From Impatiens glandulifera (Eukaryota > Streptophyta > Magnoliopsida > Ericales > Balsaminaceae): DNA of 64,000 nucleotides. Each line of letters starts with the position of its first letter. Positions within the stretch are counted from its first letter, which is position 1. The stretch lies in the NCBI RefSeq assembly GCF_907164915.1, contig NC_061864.1, forward strand, positions 6,345,389 through 6,409,388. The letters run 5' to 3'. A program made the position numbers and the translations under genes. The notes below the pieces were generated by a model. It did no database searches. It saw nothing but the letters and a program-made list of their open reading frames with translations, and had not been told where the DNA came from. Positions 35,050-48,900 of the stretch are shown piece after piece.

Positions 35050-35486
35050 ATGGCTCCGAAACAGCCAAACACCGGTCTCTTTGTTGGGTTGAACAAAGGT
35101 CATATTGTAACCAAGAAAGAATTGGCTCCACGCCCATCTGACAGGAAAGGCGTAAGTTTCATTCTCTTCTCGATCTTTCTCTTTATTTACATGTATAATG
35201 ATAATCGTTGTATGAGAAATGAGAGGAATTGATGGATGTAATTCATTCGTTTCAGAAAGCTACGAAAAGGGTAACCTTTGTTAGGTCTTTGATCAGAGAA
35301 GTGGCTGGTTTCGCACCTTATGAGAAGAGAATTACTGAACTTCTCAAGGTTGGAAAGGACAAGCGTGCTCTGAAAGTGGCCAAGAGGAAATTGGGCACTC
35401 ACAAGAGGGCAAAGAGGAAGCGTGAGGAGATGTCTAGCGTTCTCCGTAAGATGAGATCTGCTGGTGGTGCTGAGAAGAAGAAGTGA
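35050..35486 (+). CDS. RPL36: 60S ribosomal protein eL36
   Basis: Two coding exons, 35050-35151 and 35256-35486; 110 aa, normal for plants. eL36 is a small basic protein of the cytosolic large subunit. [40 protein letters not shown] and [18 protein letters not shown] are the family's conserved stretches, ending in a lysine-rich tail. A leader intron is likely: donor GAAAG|GTACGC at 34885/34886, acceptor CATCTAG (ending 35026) or the next AG at 35031. Promoter signals upstream (site II cluster, TATA, telo-box) agree with a ribosomal protein gene. Complete, with no odd residues seen. Confidence 0.97.
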
Positions 35487-36938
35487 GGAATTCAATTCTT
35501 GCATTCATCCTTCCAATCACTGTTCTTCAAAAGCTTCTCCTTGTTTTGATCTTTCTTTATTTCAAACCTAAATTTAGCTTATGATACAATATTTTCCAAC
35601 TTTGTCGAGTATGATTAGAATTTTGAACTTCTTGGAACATGTTTTATGCACTTTCTAGTGAGATTTATGGATTTGTTTGATTTTCAAATGTCTTTACATT
35701 TTTGGTTCAACTTCTATCCAAATTATGTTTGATTACATATATAGTCACTGTGTTTCATGATGTACCATCTGAAAACTTTGCTTTATAAGCTTCTCTACTG
35801 TCTTGTCTGTTGCATATTAGTGCGGGGTTAAGTGGAATGTTGTGATTTGGTTTTAAACCTGTAAAATATTAAGAATATGGCTAGGGGTTCACTATCTTTT
35901 TTACTTTATTTCCTGGTTGCAAAAACAAAAAATTTATTTGTTTTTTTAACCCTTATCTGTTTCTTTTTTAAATTAGTTTTACCCTTTGTTTAATGTTTTT
36001 ATCATTTTCCTTATATTGTTGTTATATGCCTCTTGATTAATTTGTAGGTTGAAATATATCTCTATGTTTTGGCCGAATTTTATATGTTTATTCACTCATT
36101 TTCTCATACTCATTCTGCATATCCAAAATTATAATCTTTATTTGGGTATTATTATTTAAAATGATTTAAACATGACTTTTAATATAATTTTTAAACATGA
36201 CTGTTGATATTTTTCCTAGATAATCATATTAATCTTATAGGTAAATTTTAGTATACCACTAAATTTCAATATGATTTAAGATCTAAAGTGTATTTGATTT
36301 ATTTTAGTGAATTATTTTTTTAAAAATAAGATATTCAATTAACATCATATTAACTTTTGGATTAGAGTTTTGTTGAAAGACTTTTGGATTAGAGTTTTTT
36401 TTTTCACATGTTGAGAGTTTACCCTCTTAACAAATATTTATATTCAATTTTTTATTATTAAAAATGTTATAATTTAATTGTGATTGATTAAACAATTAAT
36501 GAATTGTTGAAGACTTGGTATTTATTAGAAGTGAAACAGTAAATGTATAAATTTTTATCAAACAAAATTACTTTAAAAGAATTTCAAATATAATATATCT
36601 AAAATAATTATGAATGCAAAATCATGACAAATTTATTACGTGGATAGAAGAGGTAAATGAATGACCCACCAAGTACACAAGGGCAGAATGGGTAATACAC
36701 GCTTCTCTTACTAAAAGAGTTATCCAAACCCAAAGGACAGCCAACCAAAAAAAAAAAAAAAAATCTGCAACATTTTCCCATTATAGGCTATAATAGCGGC
36801 GGTGCCACTCGACAGTGGACATCCTCAGTCAGCTTAATCCGGTTCCGCCGCCCAGACAGACATGCTCCTGGTACCATTGAACTACCAAAAGTACCCCTAG
36901 TAGCTGTTTGGTTTGGTTGGAGTCACGAGATTAATAAA
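35487..36938. other. 3' flank of eL36, spacer, and TPP2 leader
   Basis: 3' flank of eL36 and AT-rich spacer; from about 36,640 composition shifts and the TPP2 promoter/leader begins. A 17-A run lies near 36,747-36,763. A GC-richer leader with a possible TSS around 36,780-36,850 precedes ATG 36939. No other gene seen. Confidence 0.45.
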
Positions 36939-39900
36939 ATGGGTGACGGGTCGGGTGGAGTATTATTATTATTATATGAATGTGGATTGTCATCATCGTC
37001 GGGCGTACTTTCTGCACAATCATTTTCTCCGCCTATTCTCTTTCCTCCCAGAAGTCTTCTTCTCCTCCGTAGGAACTTCAGTGTTGGTATAAGAAGAAGA
37101 AGCAGTGAACCAGCCTGGAAGAAGAGGTCTTGGATTAAGGCGATGCCTTGTTCGTCAACCGTTATTCCCCACGAAGATAATGGAGCATTGCGCAACTTCA
37201 AGCTAAGCGAGTCTACCTTCTTGGCTTCCCTAATGCCGAAGAAAGAGATCGCCGCCGACCGATTTGTCGAAACTCATCCTCAATACGACGGCCGCGACGC
37301 TCTCATCGCCATCTTCGGTATCTCCTCTCCATCTCTATCTTAATCCATCAACTCGATATGATCTGAGATGATGAGACATAATTAATATCCGCATGTAGCC
37401 GATAGGTGTTCGGTGGCCGGAAATTTGATGTTTTTAACATTCGTGTACCTAAATTACCTTGCTTTTTGATGATTGGTACTAATATATTAACTGTTAAGAG
37501 TGTGCTGAATTTAGTTCTGTTCTGTTGTCCGATCAATACTTATGAAAATTGGTTCAATTTCTTAGCTTGATTATGTGAATTAGGAACTCAGTAATTCATC
37601 TGAAACTAAACCATATTTGTTTAATGATTGATTTCATGTAATCAATCTATGGTGCCTATAAACACAAGATATAAATTACTTAACTTTTGCCGATGAAACT
37701 AAACCATATTTGTATAACATAATGTGTTTGGTGCTGTTTCTTTTGTAGATTCTGGCGTGGACCCAGCAGCTGCTGGATTACAAGTTACATCAGCTGGGAA
37801 GCCAAAGATACTTGATGTCATTGATTGGTAATAATACGTCAGCTGGGGACGCAAAGTTAAAATTCACCCAAATGTTTTGCATGCCTTTTTTTGGTAATAC
37901 TTGTCTATGTTTCTGAAAAAAATATGTGTTTGTATTTTTGTCTTCAGCACTGGTAGTGGCGATGTTGACACCTCAAAGGTGGTGAAGGCTGATTTAGATG
38001 GTTGTATATGTGGAGCTTCTGGTGGGTCATTATAGTTATAATCTAGATAAGTCAAACAATTAAATTTTTATGTATTTTCTAAATTTCTATGCGATTGTAG
38101 TATCTCATGTCACATAACTCTTCTACTTTACTAAAGCTAGCACATCAAAGCCTATTACATTTCATTATTGAAACTTAGCATGTCTCCATTGATTTATAGT
38201 AAGTTTACTAGGCTGAGAATGCAATTCACTGGATTGTGAAGAGTCGCTCTTTGCATTTGAGGAAGACTAGTGAGCTGAGTTGGAAGACTAATGCTGACAT
38301 GTTTAGCAATCTAATCAGTTACAGCGACCTGTGAAAATTAAATTGGCTGAAAATATCTCTAAATCTGAAATGTTTTTGCACCCCTACTCAACATGATGGC
38401 ACAAGACAATATTATTTCTGTTCCATTTTTTCTAAAATAAAAAAATTAATTTCAGATTCCAAATTGTTGTGCATTGATGTCACTTCTACCTTGTAATGTT
38501 GGCTTTTTAACTTTGTGGCTTACTATGTTCTTTTGAATGAGTTTTTCATGCTGTAATTTTATTTGGCACTAGGAAAACTTCTGACATTGAATGGCGCTTG
38601 TTTAACGTTGATACAAAAATGGATGCAGGTGCATCTCTGGTTATAAATCCTTCATGGAATAACCCTTCTGGGGACTGGCATGTTGGTTATAAGTTTGTGT
38701 ATGAGTTTTTCACGAATACTTTGATCTCTCGCATGAAGGTAACTCCCCTACTATGACATGAAGAAAACAAGTGTCTGGATTTATTGTGTAAGTCCTTTCT
38801 CAAGTTAGTCAATCGATTCTATGCTGATTGTTATTTCTCATCTCTCTCCATAGAAAGAACGAAAGAAGATATGGGATGAGAAAAACCAGGAAGCAATAGC
38901 TGAAGCTGTCAAGCAACTAGATGCGTTTGACAAGGTTGTACACAGTGCTTGTAATTTGTTGCCTTTTAGAATTTCCATTTGTTTATTAAACTTGTTTACT
39001 TATTTAATTGTCATTGAATAAGTTTAGAACAAGATCTCCATAGTATGACTGACTTGTAATTTTTTTTTATGTAGTACAAACCTATGTTTGATTATGCTAA
39101 TTGTCAAGTCATTAAAAAAATTTAAGTTGTTAGGTGATTTGTCCAGATGATAGTATCATGCTTAGGCTAATGATGCATTGTTTGTCAATTCTTAGAAACA
39201 TTCAAAAATTGAGGATGCTGACCAAAAGAGGGCACGTGAAGACCTCCAGAACAAGATCGATTTTCTCAGAAAGCAAGTAGATGTAAGAGCATATTTTATT
39301 ATATTTCTTGTTCAATCAAATTGTTTCTATAGTTGTGTGGTCTTTTGAGTGTTCAATCAGCTCTTCCTTATTGGTACATTAGAGTTATGACGACAAGGGA
39401 CCCATTATTGACGCTGTTGTATGGCACGATGGAGAGCTTTGGAGGGCTGCTCTAGATACACAGAGTTTGGAGGATGAGCCTGCGAGTGGAAAGCTTGCTA
39501 ACTTTGTTCCGTTGACTAATTATAGGTATGCATCATGCTAGACAAAAGCCATGTTGGTTGTATAAGCTGGAAAATTGCAAATATAGAATCTGTAAATTAC
39601 AAGGTTCAATAGCTTTCTTCTCCCCAACTCAAAAAACGATAATTTACAGTGTTTTATGTTTGCAGATGAGCAACATGGTTATTATGTTCACATTAATATA
39701 TATGTATGGGTTATATACTAACTATCATAAGAACACTTAAAAATTTATTGTACTTCTGACCTAACTTGCAGGATTGAACGGAAATACGGCATTTTTAGCA
39801 AACTAGATGCTTGCTCATTTGTCACAAACATATACGATGATGGTAACATTCTAAGTATTGTTACTGATAGCTCCCCACATGGTACTCATGTTGCTGGAAT

Positions 39901-42900
39901 TGCCAGTGCTTTCCACCCTAAGGTAATTTTACTTTGTTTATTTCATATCACATAAATCTTTGTATTGGTTACTCTTACATCTACTTGTGAATTTTCTTCC
40001 TGTACAGGAGCCCCTGTTAAGTGGAGTAGCACCTGGTGCACAAATAATTTCATGCAAAATTGGAGATTCACGGTTAGGTTCCATGGAGACAGGAACAGGC
40101 TTGATTAGAGCACTGATAGCCGCTGTGGAGGTGGGCAGTTTTTTAAATGAAACATGACATACTTGTATTTTATTAATGTTAGAAGCTGCAATTTGCTATT
40201 TTACTTACCCCTTCCATATGAATATCTTTGCCCCACCATTACTCCTACAGTTTTACCTCTAACGTCGCTTAAGGTAGAAGTGAACACCCTGAATATAGAT
40301 TCAGGTGGACAATAGTACTTTCTGTAAAAGGTTCCAGATATAACTTCTGTATACCATTCCTTAACTTATATAAATTGATCTATTCTGGTGTATGTTCTCA
40401 AATTTCTGCACTCACAATGTCTTATGATTCATTTATCTGGTGTCTACTGTCTATTTGTTTTCAGCACAAATGCGATCTCATTAACATGAGTTACGGTGAA
40501 CCTACACTTCTACCTGAATATGGACGCTTCGTTGACCTCGTTAATGAAGTAAATCCAATACAAACATTTTCTTTAATTAGAGTTTCTATAGCTATGTATT
40601 CTATCCCTTCCTGTACATGATTCTCAATGGATGGACATGTGATAGGTGGTAAACAAACATCGCATAATATTCATCAGTAGTGCTGGAAATAGTGGCCCAG
40701 CTCTAAGCACAGTTGGGGCTCCTGGTGGTACCACTTCAAGTATCATAGGAGTTGGCGCATATGTCTCTCCTGCTATGGCTGCTGGAGCACATTGCGTGGT
40801 TGAAGCGCCTACTGAGGGGCTCGAATATACCTGGTATTTGATTTTCTTTATGCTGTTAATCTAACATTGTGAATGATCAGCACAAGCAGTTATCCGATTA
40901 TCTCTCATTCAGAAATAGAATACAACGACTGCTGCAAAACTCATTTTGTCAGAAAGTTGATATGACCATTAACATTAAACAAGATGTCATCTAGATTCTA
41001 TATCAAGGTTTTATTCAGAAGCTATTTATTGAGTCCTATGTTGGCTCAGTTATATTTTATCACATGTCTTCCCGACGCAGGTCTAGCCGTGGACCAACTG
41101 CTGATGGTGATCTTGGTGTCTCTATAAGTGCTCCTGGTGGAGCTGTTGCTCCTGTTCCCACATGGACTCTTCAAAGCCGTATGCTTATGAATGGCACTTC
41201 GATGGCATCTCCTTCTGCTTGTGGGGGTGTAGCTCTGCTTGTCAGTGCCATGAAGGTTAACTCCAGTTCCTTTCCTTTTTCTTCCTTCATGTCACTTATT
41301 CTTGCCAATATATTTCATTGCTTCATAAACATAATTATATGCTGTATCACCAGGCTGAGGGGATACCAGTAAGTCCATACATAATGAGGGAAGCTCTTGA
41401 AAATACAGCTACTCCTGTTGGTTGTTTACCCGAAGAAAAATTATCGACGGGGCAGGGGCTCATGCAAGTTGACAAGTTAAAGACTCTTAATAGACCAGCC
41501 TCTGTTAATTAAATATATACATATTATTTTTAAATTTAGACATTCTATCATTTACTTTGCCTTCTTACCAACAGATAATTTTTTGACAGGGCATATAACT
41601 ATCTTCAGAAGCTTAATAATGTCCCATATGTCATGTATCAGATTAAAGTAAATCAAGCTGGCAAAGCAGGTATTTTTTTAGCATCTTTGCACATTTAAAT
41701 GTTAATAAGTGCAAATACCTGGCAATTTCTAGTTTCCAGTCACCTCTGGTTTTACCGATCTGAAGTTACATCATAGGACTTTTTACCATGTATCTATGTG
41801 TATATTTTTACTTGACGAGATTTGGCTGTCATGAGTTAATCCCTATTGATGTGAACATTTATTCAGCCCCTGTTTCACGAGGTATCTATCTGAGGGAGCT
41901 ATCTTCTTACCACCAATCTACCGAGGTTAGTCTGCACAGAGATTTCCTTCATTTTTTTGACATGATAAGTGGACAGCTAAGAAAGTATTATACTATTATG
42001 GAGAAATTTGTCTTTCGTACTTGTTTGTCTAATCATGCTTTCCATTCATTCCTATATCTAACTGCTTATTCTTAAACCTTTGTTTAACTCATTTTTCTTC
42101 AACGCTTTGGGGAGACCACTTCATAGACATTTCACCTTTTTTTATTTCACATTTATGTTTTGTATATGCTTACAAAAATAAAATCAACTAAAAACAGTAA
42201 CCCTTCCGTCAAAATTTAAGTTCATGACACGATGATCATTGACCTTAAAAGAAAGTTGTTTGCTTCACAAAAACAAAATTATTACTCCTGTTCACGGGGG
42301 TTCCCCTTTTTGGTCTAATAATCGTCATCACAGTGGACAGTGCAAGTGGAACCGAAATTTCATGAAGATGCAAGCAATTTAGAAGAACTGGTTCCATTTG
42401 AAGTATGTATCCAGTTGTGCTCTACAGATGATGCAGTTGTCCGAGCACCTGACTACCTCCTTTTAACGAATAATGGGCGTACTTTTAAGTGAGTTTCACG
42501 TGATCTTGCTTCCAAAAAAGCTATAGAATTGTCAATTGGAGTTTAACTCCTTTATGACTGTATATAAAATTGATAATGTTCCACCTAGCTTAGGTTGTTA
42601 CATGTGTTCCAACCTAGTCATAAACAATATTTTGATCACAAGTTACCTTGCCCATCCCTTTACAGTGTTATTGTGGATCCTACAAATATTGGTGATGGCT
42701 TGCACTACTATGAGATCTATGGGTTGGATTGCAAGGCTCCATGGCGTGGCCCACTTTTCAGGATCCCAATTACCATAACAAAGTCCATGTCTCTAGAAAA
42801 TCGACCTCCAGTAACACTGTTTTCTGGGATGTCGTTTGTGCCAGGTATTTCAATGCAGCTATTTATAGACAATGGTTGTAGCTATGATGCATTCATGTCA

Positions 42901-45900
42901 CACTATTGGAGCTATTCTCATGCTTGTAGATTATAATAAAATGATCCCCTTCAACATGTTTGTATTCATGATTGCTGGTAAATGCAAAAAAATTATTGGT
43001 CATATTACTTTTGATGATAAATGTGGGCAGTGGCATCATTAGTTACCATACGTTTCTAGTATCCAGAATGTTGTACACTTGATTTTCAATTGAGAATATT
43101 CTTATTGAAAACTGCTTTCTAGTTATTGTAATTCTTTATCCTTTTTTTTCTTGTTAAGTTAGCTAATGAGCTAATTTGGCCGAAGGTCTTAGGATACCCT
43201 TCACCAGCGTGTTAAATGCATTTTTTTTTGTTTTCCTTCTACCGTTTTGTAGGCCACATTGAACGCAAATACATTGAAGTACCTATTGGTGCCACTTGGG
43301 TTGAGGCAACCATGCGAACAGCTGGATTTGATACTGCGAGAAGGTTTTTTATTGACACTGTTCAGGTACTGTACAATTTGTTCATATTATTTGCTTTTTG
43401 GACAGGCCTTTGACCTGTTATAACATGTTTATTTTGTACAGATGAGTCCACTTCAAAGGCCAATGAAGTGGGAGAAGGTTGTTACATTCTCTTCTCCATC
43501 ATCTAAAAACTTTGCTTTCTCCGTGGAGAGTGGACGGACAATAGAATTGGTGATTGCACAGTTTTGGTCAAGTGGTATTGGAAGTTCTGAAACCACTGTT
43601 GTCGATTTTGAGGTAAATATTTGTTATCATATTTTATGATCTGGATCATGATCCAGAAAAATCTACATTTGTTATGTTTGCAAAAATTAGAGAAATATTT
43701 AGACAATAATCTAGATAATGATCCAGAAAACAATCTTATACCCTAACAAAAAGAATCCACTTTCAGTTTAACCGTGATTTTAATAAAAAGGATCAACATT
43801 GTATTAAAATCATAAGTGGTCGTGAGGCACAGTCATTTTCTGACAAAAAGGGGGGGGGGGAGAGAAAAGATAGGAAAACAAAAAAAAAGTACATAAGTTA
43901 GATTCCTATCAAGTCAATGAAATCGTGATTGTCCATAAATTGTGACAAATACCATTTTCCAAATAGGCTCATAGTGGAACATTCATAATTGCCAATTCAA
44001 CTGTACTTGATGGTTGAGTTGTTACAATGGTGAGGTTATGTGTTCAAGACTTGGTATGATCACTGCATGATTAGAAGTCACCCGGAAGAACCGTATTATT
44101 ACAGACATAACATAAAAATAAAATGTGGAACATGAATAATTATATGATCTTTCTAGATTCCCTAGATGGTCTTCTCACGGATGGTTATTCTTAATGATAT
44201 TTGCAATATATATGATGGGTTTATATCTGGCTCTGAATGCCTGAATGTACTTGAAGATCAAATTACTCTTGGGCCAAACCCAGTGTACTGTTTTTTGGTA
44301 AACTGTCTTAAAAGTTACATTCTTCTTTTCGAGCATGTTAGTTATACAGACCCACTCATGATATTGTATGTATTTGTTGCTGTTGTTTATAAAATAAATA
44401 CTTATGTTTCTGTTGTTAGATTGAATTCCACGGAATAAATGTCAACAAAGATGAAATAGTTTTTGATGGGAGTGATGCTCCTGTTAGAGTTGATGTCGGA
44501 ACACTGCTTTCTTCTGAAAAGCTTTCTCCTGCTGCAACACTTACCAAGGTAAAAGTGTTCAATGCACTTCTTGGAGGTAATGCTTTATTGTACAGAATCG
44601 ACTGTGAGCATTAATCATCTCCCTGCTGCTGGCTTTATAGATAAGGGTTCCATATCGACCTGTTGATTCCAGGCTCAGTGCTCTTTCGGCTGATCGTGAT
44701 AAACTACCTTCTGGCAAACAGATTCTCGCCTTGACTCTAACGTGTGACCCTTATTGGTTTTCTCCTCTCTTTTTTTTCTTTGAGGTGAATAAAAAAAATT
44801 CTAATTAACCTTGGAATTGCTTCTGCTGCAGTTACAAATTCAAGCTGGAAGAAGGAGCTGACATAAAACCCCAGATTCCCTTACTTAACAACCGCATATA
44901 TGATAATAAATTTGAGTCTCAGTTTTATATGATTTCAGATGCAAATAAGGTATAATAAAGCACTTAATTTGTTAGACATGAATTGAAGAATGATATGTTG
45001 TCACTATATGCTCCTCTCTTTTAATATTAATGCTTTGTCCCGATTGTCATGCATTGTGAAGTGGGTAAGGATAGTAGATACTGGTTGTATGTTTGGTGTT
45101 GACGAATTAGTCAGCTTGGCATCATATCATTTTGTACAATCCCAATTATTTTGTATGTGGATTCTTTGCCTGGTATCATCTTATTTTACTTTCTCCATCA
45201 AACTTTCATAAGTTAACCTCTCTTGCGTCCCACCTTATCACTTGTCTTACTTTGACTGCATTATCTTACTACTGAACTTAGTTTGCTTATCTTGTTTGCA
45301 ATCTGATGTATCATTGTTCACCCCATCTTTCTTATATCAAAAGGCAACCTAGAGTGCTCAAATTCACTGAGTTCAACAACATACTCTTAGATAGCTTTTT
45401 TTTCGTAGTTAATGAAAAAACACTTTGCATCTCCAATTTGCTTGAAAATAATTGTCAACTATTCATGCTTCAATTATTGGAACTATTATAACAACCCTCT
45501 CAGATGGATTATTCTCTGTATGAGGTTTTCGTTTGTGATTTTAATCAAGCACCTTCCAAACATCACTAATCTTGAACTTCATGAAAAACTTGACCTGATC
45601 TTGTGAAATAGGGAAGTGGGCAAAAGATTATCCTTTTACATTGACCCCCTATGTCTTTTTTTAAAGGATGAAACTTTTTCATCGATCCCATTTTTGTGAA
45701 GACCGCAAAATGGGGTGAAAACAACCAAGCAAACATGTGATATTACAATTAATGACAAGAGTTGCTATAAGTTGCAAAACTTGAAAATCATCAATGACAA
45801 GAGATAAAACTAGAAAGAATGCCAACTCGAAACTAGTCACTAGAGATCAAAAGGAACCAGAACAACCGAACTCTGATCTCTTGTTTCCTACCATAATTTA

Positions 45901-48900
45901 CATCACTGTGTATTCTTTATGCTTCCTTATCCGCCTTGGAGTTCCTACTTCGCTCATTCCTTTCTTGAATTTTACCAAGGATTGCAACTTGTTCGTCAAT
46001 AAGCTTTTCATTGGTATTGTAGTTCAGTTTCATAATCATGTTTCTAACTTTTTGCATGGTTATTGAAATGCAGCGTGTGTATGCCATGGGTGATGTCTAT
46101 CCGGAGTCTCGTAAGCTTCCAAAGGGTGAATACACTCTCCAGGTTTACCTGAGGTATAGTTCTGTCCCCAATTATGAATAGAAACTAGATATGCATTCCT
46201 GATCTGCAACCCTCTGCCAATTTTTTTTCTTAGTTTGATCTTCCAATATTGTGCGCAATTGCGCATATCAAGTAACTGATATTCACTTTGACAAAGAATG
46301 TGATACTGTTTATGAGATGGAAATATAACCAAAAGGTATACTTAGTACTAGGTGCACCAAAAAAATAAAAGCGCCTGATCAGAAATGAGTAGTCTGCATA
46401 TCCTAATTCATTCATATCAAGAAAATTGGAATCCAAGCCTGAAAGTTCAAACCCAATTTTAGCAGTACAAAGAATTGAAAGGCATCATCCATGGAGCATC
46501 CCAAAGAGTGCTTCAGAAGTTTCTTGAGTGCTACACGAGACCAAAAAACATGGGGATTCTTTTTAAACTTCTGAAAGTTGCTTCTATGTTAAATATTCTT
46601 CTACTGTTTGCAGTGATTTATTCATGTCAATGTCATGATGCTTTTTGATTTAATGTTTTGATCCGAGATAATATATTTATGTCTTTGAAGTGCAGACGAC
46701 ACATGTCTAGAAGATTAACACAATTTATATTAGGATAATTATGATTAATATAGATCATTATGTTTACTAGATAACTATGTTATTATAATTTGTTAAAATA
46801 GAATAATTGTTAGATTAGTTAAAGTTTGAATAGAACTAGATTAGCTTTAGTCTCTCCCAACTTTTGTCCGTCTTTGAATGTCAATTCAGCCCTATGAATT
46901 GGAATCTATCACATTTTTGTATGGATGTGAAAAATATAAATTAAAAACCAAGAAGATCATGGGACTATTAGCAAGCAATATGAAATATTCATCCACAATC
47001 AGATATGTTATTTATATATATATCATAACATGCATTAAACTATCGTCTTCTGCACGGCTGGTGGTTCTTCAACTATTTCCTGCTCTTAGTCATGGTGTTT
47101 TTCATGTTTCAGGCATGACAATGTGCAATTGTTGGAGAAGATGAAGCAATTAGTGCTGTTCATCGAGAAAAAATTGGAGAAGGTAGAGTGCTCTTTGTGA
47201 TTAAGAATATTAAATATTCTATGTAACATTAGTTGATTCTACTAGTTGTGAATTGTGTTGCAATATTTTCCCTGAGATCAAATCTTTATGTTATCAACTT
47301 ACTTTGCAGGAATCCATTCAGTTGAGCTTTTATACTGAACCAGATGGACCAGTGATGGGAAATGGTAGTTTTAAATCGTCTGTTTTAGTTCCGGGGTATG
47401 TTTCATGATATTTTCATTTTAAATTGCTAACTTATTTCGTTTGTCATCTTATGCCTGTTAACTTTATATTTTATTTGAAGGTTAAAAGAAGCCTTTTACA
47501 TTGGCCCTCCATTGAAAGACAAGCTCCCCAAGGTGTTCTACCACTAGATACCTATCATTCTGTGTCTCACTTCATTTGTGGCTTCACCTTTCTAATAGTA
47601 TTTATTTACCTCAGAACCTTACAGAAGGATCTGTGTTGCTTGGAGCTATCTCTTACGGAAGGCCGTTATTTGGAGATCAAGAAGCAAGACAGAATCCAGA
47701 AAAGGATCCTGTATTTCATACCATTTACTATAATGCTCCACCCTGTAAGGTAATTAATCTTCCTGACACATAATATTCCTGTTTCATTGAGGGGTTTCTT
47801 CAGATAACTTGGAGAGTTTGATTTAGGTAGGTCCACTTTTTCTTACTGCAATTCTTTATAATTCATAATGAACAAGTCTCATTTTCTTTCAGAAGGTTGA
47901 AGAGGACAAAGGTAAAGGTTTTTCTAAAGCTATTCCAAAAAGTGTGTCTGAGCGATTGGAAGAAGAGGTAAATAATTCATATTTCACTCATTTGAACTAA
48001 TTTATACTACAAACGGTAGTTTTCCTAGAGCATTTTGCTGTATATCGTATTATTTGGCCTAATCATATGCTTCGCCCTTGGTTATTATTATCAATTATGG
48101 AAATGCTTATGTGGAGCTCATTTGGTGCATCAGGTTAGGGATGCCAAAATTAAGGTACTTACAAGCCTTAAGCAAGGCACTGATGAAGAACGATCAGAAT
48201 GGAAGCAGTTATCAATCTCTCTCAAGGTGCAACATCATGCATATATTTTTCTGCTTGATATAGCAATACATTGATCACACTCACTTACATTTGCCACTTC
48301 CCTAAAGTAATTTAGTAAACAGATTTTTGTGTTGAGTTGTTTAGAAACTGTAATTTACATCCTAACTGCATTGGCTGTGACAATCTATTTGCTGCTTTCC
48401 AAATGGGTTCATTGTTATTCTATCACCTAGCTTATCCTACTTGAACAATCCTGTGATATTAAAGACAATAAATGTCATCACCTCCAGCCCATTTTGAATA
48501 TGTTAAAAATAAATGCCACATCTATCTTTCATACTCTAGAATTTATTTTTATTTTATTTAATCATTTTTCAATATAGGAAGTTAGCATGACCTCCACTTC
48601 AACTTAGCGTTCTAAGTGGGAATCAAACCCGTGACCTTTGGTCTCTTAGGCACCAACTCTTGCCACTTAAGCTACCTTAGTGGGTTACTTTCGAATTGTT
48701 AGCTTAAGAAGTTTTCTCCATTGACCAAATGGCCCCATTCCGAAACACTTTTTATTTTTGTTTTTGCATACGGATCTCAATCCATATACAACAATGTTTG
48801 GAAACTAAACTTAGTCATAGATTCACCTTCCTCCCTTTAATAAATCTAAAAGCATCAACTATAATTGTTTGTTTCTTGGCAGTCTGAATACCCGAACTAC

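Noticed and set aside
35187..35504. Minus-strand frame of 105 codons
   Set aside because: Antisense to the eL36 second exon, which is the real gene.
43990..44100. Possible third SINE/tRNA-like sequence in a TPP2 intron (TGGTTGAGTTG ... TGTTCAAGACTTGG)
   Set aside because: The A box departs from consensus at the fixed G and no tail or target duplication is evident; too weak to list.
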